Part shown: one piece after another, positions 1-6,784 of the stretch
How positions within the stretch are numbered: the stretch's first letter is position 1
How the letters are laid out: each line of letters opens with the position of its first letter
From: Cochliopodium minus
Lineage: Eukaryota > Discosea > Himatismenida > Cochliopodiidae
Direction of reading: 5' to 3'
NCBI GenBank assembly: GCA_024220525.1
Contig: JAMYWO010000016.1
Location: 184,751-195,363, forward strand
Length of the DNA stretch: 10,613 bases
Made by a program: the position numbers and the translations under genes
Notes under the pieces: generated by a model
Told to the model about the DNA's origin: nothing
Seen by the model: only the letters and a program-made list of their open reading frames with translations
The model's database searches: none

Positions 1-75
1 AAAAATAAAAAATAAAAAATAAAAAATAAAAAATAAAAAATAAAAAATAAAAAATAAAAAATAAAAAATAAAAAT
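1..75. repeat. Period-7 A-rich tandem repeat
   Basis: About ten nearly perfect copies of a 7-base unit (six A, one T) open the window. For the minus-strand gene at 148-1624 this lies downstream of its last visible exon, so it is probably intron sequence, read there as T-rich. It contains no G or C and no telomere-like unit. Confidence 0.9.
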
Positions 76-147
76 ACAAAATAAAAATAAATTGAAAAAA
101 AATTAAGAAAACAAAATAAAAATAAATTGAAAAAAATATATATATAC

Positions 148-1624
148 CTTTTTTGTAATCTTTGGGACAACCATGTTTGCCCTCTTTGTGATGAATGGCG
201 TAACGAACCAAAGCAAAAGGGTTGTTCAAAAGAGCGGCCCTCTTTAAACAATCACGGCCCTCCTCCGTGTCCAAGAGGAGGCCTCCCATCATGGCGAGGC
301 AGTAGGAAGTCTCCTCGTTCTTCATTTCTTTGTCCGCTTCGACGCATTCTTTGAAAATTTTTAATGCTTTTTTTTCGTCTTCTTCTACGTACCATCCGTT
401 GTAATATAACATTCCTACATATTCAAAAAATTGAAAAAAAATTTAAAAAAAAGAAATCAAAAATAAAATAAAATAAAAATGAAAATAAAATCAAGAAATT
501 GTTTAAAAATTAAAAAAATTTAAGAAAAAATAAAAAATAAAAAATAAAAAATAAAAAATAAAAAATAAGAAATAAAAAATAAAAAATAAAAAATAATAAA
601 AATAAAATAATAATAAAGATAAAAAATTTCGTAAATAATCTTTAAAATAAAAAATAATACAAAATAATTAATACAATAAAAAATAATACAAAATAATTAA
701 TAATACAATATAAAATTATTTATAAAAAATTACAAAAAAAAATATTTAAAAAGAATGAAAATTATTATAATAAAAATGTTATTAATCAAAATTATTAATA
801 CAAATAAAAAATAAATTGAAAATTTTTTGAAATATGAAATTAAGTAATATTATTAAAAAGACAAAAGAAAAATATTTACCTTGAGCTAATTTACTTTTGG
901 TTCTTAACCTCAAAGATATTTGTTTGGACCTTTCTTCATCATAAGGTATGTTGATCCCAAAACTCAGTCTAAACGCCAAAACAGATTCCTCCTCCTTCTT
1001 TGTGAAAAACTCCCCTCTTGAAATAAATACATACGCAACCAAAATTGCAAATATCGCCAAAAAAATTTTTCTATCTTTTTTTAAAATAAAAAAAATTTTA
1101 AAATAAACAAAATTATTTGAGAAAAAAAAATAAATAAAATCAAAATTTTTTAAAAAAACAAAAATTATAAAAATGTCAAATAAAACCAAAAAAAATTTCG
1201 TGAAATCAAAAGATTTAATATAAAAATTAATTTGTTAAAAATAAAATCTAAAGTTTTTATTGAAAAAAATTTTATTAATAAATAAAATCAAATCATAATA
1301 AATCGAGTTTCTACCTTTGTTTTTTGGATCCACAGATGGATCCACTTGTTTTGTCGTCTCATTCTTAGTTTTTGTGTTGGAATCTCCTTTTTTTACATTA
1401 GATGTCTTTGTGGATATAGATGTGTTCGCGTTTATAGATGATCCCTCGTTCTTTTTGACGGAGAGAAGCTTTTCGTTTGTTTTTTTGAGTTTAGTGTTTT
1501 CTTGCTGTAGAATCTCCGCTTTCTGCCTCCATTTTTCTATCTCTTCCCCCAACATTTGATTTTTAGTGGAGAAATGTTGCAATGATTTCATTATCTGTAT
1601 CATATTGTTTTTCATGAACATCAT
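148..1624 (-). CDS. Membrane-anchored Sel1-like repeat protein with N-terminal coiled coil (3' part missing)
   Basis: Three exons on the minus strand: 1624-1315, 1074-880 and 414-148; the gene continues past the left edge. Both introns (1314-1075, 879-415) are phase 1 and the joins are exact: GAT at residue 104, GGA at residue 169. Exon 3 also ends in phase 1 at a GT donor. The start is the first Met after an in-frame stop. Residues about 20-60 are a Glu/Lys/Gln-rich coiled coil, then a Ser/Thr/Lys linker. Residues about 107-122 are a single hydrophobic helix flanked by Arg/Lys (RKIFLAIFAILVAYVF). From about 160 the protein has Sel1/TPR-like helices (KLAQGMLYYNGWYVEEDEKK, then ALKIFKEC). Exon 3 is much more GC-rich than its surroundings. 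Sel1 repeats are protein-interaction scaffolds. The membrane, partner and function are unknown. The acceptor of exon 2 (AAAAAAAG) is weak but is the one that keeps frame. Confidence 0.7.
415..879 (-). repeat. Long AT-rich intron with period-7 A6T tract
   Basis: Intron 2 of the Sel1-repeat gene, 465 nt, almost pure A/T. Positions about 524-595 again hold a tandem array of the A6T unit seen at 1-75. The rest is irregular AAATAAAA-type sequence. No coding signal was seen on either strand. Confidence 0.75.
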
Positions 1625-2091
1625 TTCTCCTATAAGAATTTTATTTAGCGGAATATTAATTTATTTTTTCATTTTTGATTATTTATGTTTAATAATTGGA
1701 AAAATATAACGAATATAAAGAATTTAACATATTCATTCTGTTCATATTTCTTGAAGTTCAACATCGTTTTGGTATTATTTATTTCGTATTAATTTCTTTA
1801 ATATGGTTTTTTTCAAATTTTTCTATACCACATTCATTGCATTCGAATGATTGATTCATTTGGAAAAGAATTTTTTCTTTTTTTGAACTATAAAATCCGT
1901 TTTTTTTTTATTTGCAAAAGATTCCTTTTTCCTTTTTTTTTTTTTATAACACCTGAAAAATTTGGAACAAAAGATCCAAAATGGTGTTGGTAATTGATCT
2001 TCTTGATTAAACAAGATGGAAAATTATTTATTAAAAAAAAATATAAAAAAAAAATTTGATATTTATATTTTCAGAAAGAGCATACAAAGAA
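1625..2091. promoter_or_regulatory. Divergent intergenic region between the Sel1-repeat gene and HIBADH
   Basis: 467 nt separate two head-to-head genes, so both promoters should lie here. It has T-runs at about 1873-1884, 1900-1909 and 1930-1945, and a TATAAAA at 1889-1895 about 200 nt before the HIBADH start. No other element is recognisable. The right end may hold a HIBADH 5' exon: an ATG at 1981, a GTAATT donor at 1990 and a good TTTTCAG acceptor ending at 2074. TATA-like strings are common in DNA this AT-rich, so the TATA call is weak. Confidence 0.45.
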
Positions 2092-4616
2092 ATGAAACAA
2101 TTCAAAGTACAAAAAGTATCCAAGATATTCAACAAGAAATTTTTTTCGAGTAAAATAAAAATCATTCAATGAATCTCCAAATATCTTTCTTTATTATTTT
2201 TCCAGTATAATAAATATATGAACAAAAATATCGATTGATATTGACATATATCTTCGCTTGATCATAAAATTGAAAAATCCCCCTTTTTATATTAAATTAA
2301 TTTTTTATTTTTAAAGCCACCAACAAGAAATTGGGAGACAGTATCGGATTCATTGGATTAGGTAACATGGGATTCCCTATGGCATCTAATTTGGTCAAAG
2401 CAGGGTACAATGTGGTTGGATTTGATGTGAATCAAGGTACTGTGGATAGATTCGTGTCTGTAGGAGGAAAGAGCGCCAAATCTCCAAAGGAAATTGCTCA
2501 ACAAGTAGATAAAATCGTCACTATGTTGCCATCATCCCCACATGTATTGAGTGTATATACAGGTAAAACCAAAAAATTTATCTCAAATACATTTTTCAGA
2601 GAAATATTATTATAAATCATTAAAATTTAATTCATGTTCATTTTTTGTATTTTTGTTTAATTTATTTAACTATTTTCTTTTTATCTATTTTTCATTCTTT
2701 TTATAGTTGTTTAAATTTAATTTTTATTATTTTTAATTATTTTTTATTATTATTTTTCAATTAAATATTTTTAATTTATTATTTTTTATTTATTAATTAA
2801 TTTTTTATATTTTTAATTAAATATTTTTTATTTTATTTTAAAATTAAAAATTTTAATTTATCATTTAATATTTTTTATATTTTTAATGAAATATTTTTTA
2901 TTTTATTTTTAAATTTTCATTTTTTTTTTGTTTTTAAAAGGCGAAGAAGGTATTTTGAAAAACTTGAAATCACCAGCTTTGTTGATCGACACAAGTACCA
3001 TCGACCCTAACGTCGCAAGAGAAGTCTCCAAATATGCACAACAACAAGGTTCCGAGATGATCGATGCTCCTGTCTCCGGTGGTGTTGGAGGAGCTACCGC
3101 TGGTTTTTTTTTTTAATTTAATTTATTTTATTTTTATTTCAATTATTTTTTTTGATTGTTAAATTTAATTTTTTTTTTTTCTATTAATTTCTTTATTTAT
3201 TTATTTTTTTTTTTTTATATTTTAATTTTATATTCATTTTATGAATTTAAAATTGTTTTGTTTTATTTTATTATTTTTTATTTATTATATTTAATTTTTT
3301 ATATTAAAAGTCTTTATTTCATTCTTATTTCATTTTTATGATTTTAAAAAAGTTTATATTTTACTTATTTTTATTTTTTTACTTATATTTATATTTTCAT
3401 ATTTTATTTTTTATTTTCAATTTTTATTTTTAAAATTATTTTTTATGATTTCAAAATTGTTTTATTTAATTTATTTTTTATTTTTAGTTTCTTCAATTTA
3501 TATTTTTATTTTTTATTAATATTTTTTTATTTTTTATGAATAGGAACATTGACATTCATGATCGGAGGAGAACAATCCACCTTTGAAAAAGCAAAGTTGA
3601 TATTAGAAAAGATGGGGAAGAACATCGTGTACTGCGGAAGTACAGGTAACGGGCAAGTCGTCAAAATCTGCAACAATATGATGCTCGCTATTTCCATGGC
3701 TGGTGTTTCTGAGGCTTATAACTTGGGTGTCAAGTTGGTATGGATCCTAAGGTCATGGCTGGTAAAAAATAAAAATAAAAATAAAAATAAAAAAATAAAA
3801 TAATAAAAAATAAAAAAATGAAAAACAAAAATTATAAAAAAATAAATAATGAATAAATTATTTTGTTTTATTATTACATTATATGAAAAATAAAATAAAA
3901 TAAAATAAAAAATAAAATAAAAAAATAAAAAATGTAAAAATAAAAATAAAAAAATAAAAATAAAAATAAAAATATAAAATATAAAAATATAAAATTATGG
4001 AAATGGATCAAACATATAAAATGAAAAATAAAAAGATAAAAATAAAAATATAATAATAAAACAAAAAAATGAAAAATTAAATAAATCTTCGTCACTAGGT
4101 ATTTTCAACACCTCTAGTGCTAGATGTTATTCAAAGGACACTTACAACCCTGTCCCTGGAGTTATGCAAAACGTCCCATCATCAAGAGGATATGAAGGCA
4201 AAAAAAATTTTAATTTTTAATTTTTTTTTTTAATTTTTAATTTTTTAATTTTTAATTTTTTAATTTTTAATTTAATTTTTAATTTTAATTTTTAATTTTT
4301 TTAATTTTAATTTTAATTTTTAATTTTTTAATTTTAATTTTTTAAAAATTTTTTAATTTTTAATTTTTTAATTTTTTAATTTTTTAATTTTTAATTTTTA
4401 ATTTAATTTTTTTAATTTTTGTTTTTGAATAACAGGTGGTTTTGGAGTTGATTTGATGGCTAAAGATGTTGGTTTGCTGTCAACGCTGCCAACTCTGTCA
4501 AAGCACCTATTCCTTTGGGTTCTGCTTCTTTGCAAATTACAATCTCCTTTCTCAACAAGGTTTTGTGGAAAGGATTTTTCTGTCGTCTATGAATTTCTCA
4601 ACAAAAACAAAAATAA
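2092..4616 (+). CDS. HIBADH: 3-hydroxyisobutyrate dehydrogenase, mitochondrial (frame breaks in 3' third)
   Basis: Oxidises 3-hydroxyisobutyrate to methylmalonate semialdehyde with NAD+ in mitochondrial valine breakdown. Exons: 2092-2149, 2317-2562, 2941-3102, 3544-3761, 4099-4197 and 4436 to about 4616; all five introns are phase 1. About 320 residues, close to the animal enzyme. Residues 1-20 look like a mitochondrial presequence (basic, no acids, ending FFST). The Rossmann motif GLGNMG is at 33-38, substrate loop [10 protein letters not shown] at 143-152, and catalytic Lys196 sits in [11 protein letters not shown]. Exon 5 carries the family stretch [10 protein letters not shown]. Frame breaks: exon 4 is one base short near 3737 (a Gly-Met-Asp-Pro-Lys stretch reads on in the next frame); exon 6 appears short by one base near 4476, 4537 and 4561. 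Intron 5 has a GC donor. The C-terminus is uncertain: a TAA at 4614 fits if one more A is missing, otherwise the frame stays open to 4839. The enzyme assignment is very secure. Whether it is a working gene depends on the breaks being consensus errors, which I favour. Confidence 0.9.
2563..2940 (+). other. HIBADH intron 2, T-rich
   Basis: 378 nt, GTAAAA donor and AAAAG acceptor, phase 1, splitting a Gly codon. It is a mix of TTTTTATTT and TTAATTT strings with no coding signal and no conserved element I can see. Confidence 0.85.
3103..3543 (+). other. HIBADH intron 3, T-rich
   Basis: 441 nt with a GTTTTT donor and a GAATAG acceptor, phase 1, splitting Gly156. It is very T-rich throughout. Short open frames inside are low-complexity Phe/Tyr/Leu strings and are not genes. 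Confidence 0.85.
3762..4098 (+). repeat. HIBADH intron 4, A-rich low-complexity
   Basis: 337 nt with a GTAAAA donor and a CACTAG acceptor, phase 1, splitting a Gly codon. Unlike the other long introns it is A-rich on the sense strand (AAAAATAAAA arrays), with one T-rich island near 3857-3880. No coding signal. Confidence 0.8.
4198..4435 (+). repeat. HIBADH intron 5: GC-AG intron filled with TTTTTAA-type repeats
   Basis: 238 nt. Exon 5 ends GAA G and the intron begins GCAAAA; the acceptor is AACAG. Protein homology (Gly-Tyr-Glu-Gly-Gly-Phe-Gly) and phase fix the junction, so the donor is GC rather than GT. The interior is an imperfect array of TTTTTAA and TTTTTTAA units with almost no G or C. 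Confidence 0.8.
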
Positions 4617-4634
4617 ATTGAAAAACAAAAATTT

Positions 4635-5769
4635 TTATTTAAATTTTATTTCTGAACTTTTTTGCTTTATAAATTTTAAAAAATTTTCAGAAACTATTTG
4701 TTTAAACGTTTTTATATTCACTCTCATTCAATCCATACTTTTCAATGATCTGATATTTTTATTTTCATCAAAATATAGAATGATTTGTATCAATAAACAA
4801 CTTCAAAGGTCAAGTTGCTCATTCATTACAGAAATATGAAGTAATGATTCGTTATTTTTATTTCTGCACCCAAATCACATTTTTTATTCACTAAAAACTC
4901 AATTAAATCATAATCTACTTTGGAATTTTGAAGAGCGTAAAGAAGTGGAGAATTCTCGGATTGATCCACACCATTTATGTCTGATTTCCCTTCTACTAAA
5001 TATTTTACTAGATCGGGGTTGAAGTTTATTTTGGGGAGTTCTTTGAGTAGAGGTGTTCTTTTGTTGTCTAACTCATTTTTTGCTTTCAATAAAGCTTTGT
5101 GCTCTACCAAAAACTTTATTGTATCCAAACCCTCGTTTTTGTTGATTGATTCATACACAAGTGATGTGTTTCTGTTTATTTCTATATTTTAAAAAAATAA
5201 AATAAAATAAATTTAAAAAAGATAAAATATTATGAAAAAAAATAATTAAATAAAAAAATAATTAAATATAAAAAAAAATAATAAAAAATAAAATGAAAAT
5301 GAAAAAAAAAAAAAAAAATTACCTATTAAGTAAAGACTTTTGTCGATTAAAGATGTTAATATATCACTTTTTAATCCTCTCAAATTTATTAATTTCAATC
5401 CATAATATTCTATTTCAAAAAAATATAAGTAATTTGAATGAAAAAAAAGGAGGAGAGAAAAAAAAAAAAGTGACAAACCCATTTTTACAATTCTCTTGGA
5501 AGAATTTTCCCTTTGTTTTCATTATAAATCTTTTTTTCTTTAATTAATCTTTCCCAAACCTTAAAAAAAAACAAAAAAAAAAATTTTTAAAAAAAAAAAT
5601 TATTAAAATTGTAATTGTTTCATACTTCATTGCTGTTTTTAAGCTTTTCGTTCCAGTGCTTATTGATTATTGAGATTCTTCCTACTGATTGGATTTTCAA
5701 ATACGAACAAACTAGATTACACAAATCTTTGTTCAGATTCGCATACGAAAAAGTCTTCATTATATTCAT
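4635..5769 (-). CDS. F-box/ankyrin-repeat protein (frame breaks)
   Basis: Probable substrate receptor of an SCF-type ubiquitin ligase: the F-box would bind Skp1 and the ankyrin repeats a target. Minus-strand exons: 5769-5626, 5559-5479, 5409-5323 and 5181 down to a stop at 4826, or probably at 4635. Residues about 10-55 match an F-box (DLCNLVCSYL, INKHWNEKL, then EVWERL across intron 1, phase 0). Exon 2 is one base short near 5484-5490: it hits a TAA, but one added base makes it phase 1, as exon 3 needs. Exons 3-4 hold about four ankyrin units (for example DTIKFLVEHKALLKAKNE and DLVKYLVEGKSDINGVDQ). The frame in hand stops at 4826, but SLLHISVMNEQLDL, a clear ankyrin helix pair, continues in another frame, and coding-like sequence runs on to a stop at 4635. 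The gene may begin at 6299 (see the TRAF entry). F-box and ankyrin calls are firm; the exact 3' end is not. Confidence 0.75.
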
Positions 5770-5834
5770 TCTTGACTCCTTTTTTTAAAAAAATAAAATA
5801 AAAAATATATTTTTATCTATAATTTTTAATACCT

Positions 5835-6299
5835 TTAATTTTTTAATATTGTTATTTTTACATTCATGTTTTCCAAAAGTTTTCTCTCCTTTTTTTTGTT
5901 ATTCACAATTGCATTTCCAATCCCTCTTTCAATTCCTTCCATATGTTCATCATTTTTTTTCAGAGAAATAATCATCTCTTTCAATTTTATTTCTTTGATA
6001 AATCTCTTTTCATTTTCTCTATATCTCTCATTCTCATCCAACAATTCTTTATTATGTTTTCTCAATTGTTTAATTATTTTTTGGGTTTCAATATAAAGGA
6101 TGGATTTCTCACAATCTTTTTGATGAATCAAAATTTCTTCCCTCATTTGTTGAGGATGATCACATCCAAATTTTTTTCCAACACAATAGCAAATTTCTTT
6201 GGCACATTTCTTTTGGATATGCTTTTCTTTTTTTTCAATTTTTATGATTATGAAACATTTTTCACAATACACTAGACTGTGTTTCAATACTTCATTCAT
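5835..6299 (-). CDS. TRAF-type zinc finger and coiled-coil protein
   Basis: 154 residues, read from the first ATG (6299). Two Cys/His modules match the TRAF-type finger: C12-x2-C15-x11-H27-x4-C32, then C39-x6-C46-x12-H59-x3-C63. Residues about 68-140 are a charged coiled coil rich in Lys, Glu and Asn, fit for self-association. There is no RING domain and no MATH domain, so it is not a full TRAF. The frame ends at a TAA (5837-5835) directly before a GTATTA donor at 5832. With one more A in the preceding A6 run the frame would pass that stop and splice in phase 0, over a 54-nt intron, to GAGTCAAGAATG of the F-box exon. So this may be the N-terminal part of one TRAF-finger/F-box/ankyrin protein. 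A farther-upstream TTG extension was not used. Confidence 0.65.
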   Translation of the reverse strand: MNEVLKHSLVYCEKCFIIIKIEKKEKHIQKKCAKEICYCVGKKFGCDHPQQMREEILIHQKDCEKSILYIETQKIIKQLRKHNKELLDENERYRENEKRFIKEIKLKEMIISLKKNDEHMEGIERGIGNAIVNNKKKERKLLENMNVKITILKN

Positions 6300-6784
6300 C
6301 CCCAAACAAGATTCCAATTTTTTATTTATATGATATTTAAAAACAACAATATATCACTCTTATTAAACGAAATATCTCAAAGATTGAATCCAATTTGAAA
6401 AATGAATGAATCACAGTAATAAATAAGATTAACCATTTTGTAACAATATTTATTCTTTTTCCAATTGAAAATAAAAAAAAATGAAAAAGATTCAAATTGG
6501 TTTAAAAAACCATTTCAATCACCTCGATCCTTAAGAATTATTTTTCTTTCAATATAAAGATAATTCGTGTCTGTTTGAGGAATAACAAAAATTTTTTAAA
6601 TATTTTGATGGAGAAAGTTTTTTTCTTTGTCATTATATTTCTTTCCCTTGATAATTTTTCAAATCTCAGAATGATCCTCTTCAATGATTGTTTTGAGAAA
6701 TTATCAAGAAACATTTTTTTAATGAGTATTTTAAATAAAAATAAAAATGAAGATTTTATCGTTTTATAAATAAATTATAAAAAA
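6300..6784. other. Divergent intergenic region; one doubtful small frame
   Basis: 485 nt between the head-to-head TRAF-finger gene and ASCC2, so it should hold both promoters. It is less AT-extreme than the introns. No TATA or other element stands out. It holds overlapping short open frames on both strands (58 codons minus, 6714-6538; 64 codons plus, from 6575) with no recognisable domain. Confidence 0.5.
6538..6714 (-). CDS. Possible small basic peptide or upstream exon (doubtful)
   Basis: A 58-codon ATG-to-TAA frame, strongly basic, with an amphipathic Lys/Phe/Leu/Ile stretch and no family I recognise. It lies just upstream of the TRAF-finger gene on the same strand, so it could be a separate small gene, an upstream exon or chance. 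A similar-length frame overlaps it on the other strand, which argues for chance. Confidence 0.15.
   Translation of the reverse strand: MFLDNFSKQSLKRIILRFEKLSRERNIMTKKKTFSIKIFKKFLLFLKQTRIIFILKEK

Noticed and set aside
1-75. Telomere at the left edge
   Set aside because: The unit has no G, and the gene at 148-1624 appears to continue through it.
127-354. 75-codon plus-strand open frame
   Set aside because: It lies antisense to the GC-rich Sel1-repeat exon and its product has no family-like pattern.
3156-4095. Phe/Tyr/Ile/Leu-only open frames at 3156-3341 (plus) and 3874-4095 (minus), which look like membrane proteins
   Set aside because: They are translations of T-rich intron sequence, not coding.
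3103-4616. Calling HIBADH a pseudogene
   Set aside because: All breaks are one-base losses in runs, splice signals and key residues are intact, and the neighbouring ankyrin gene is broken in the same zone.
4617-4839. Taking the open plus frame to 4839 as the HIBADH C-terminus
   Set aside because: It is far longer than any HIBADH tail, low in complexity, and lies over coding-like sequence on the minus strand.
6300-6317. Starting the TRAF-finger protein at a TTG at 6317
   Set aside because: An ATG is available at 6299, and non-ATG starts are rare in eukaryotes.
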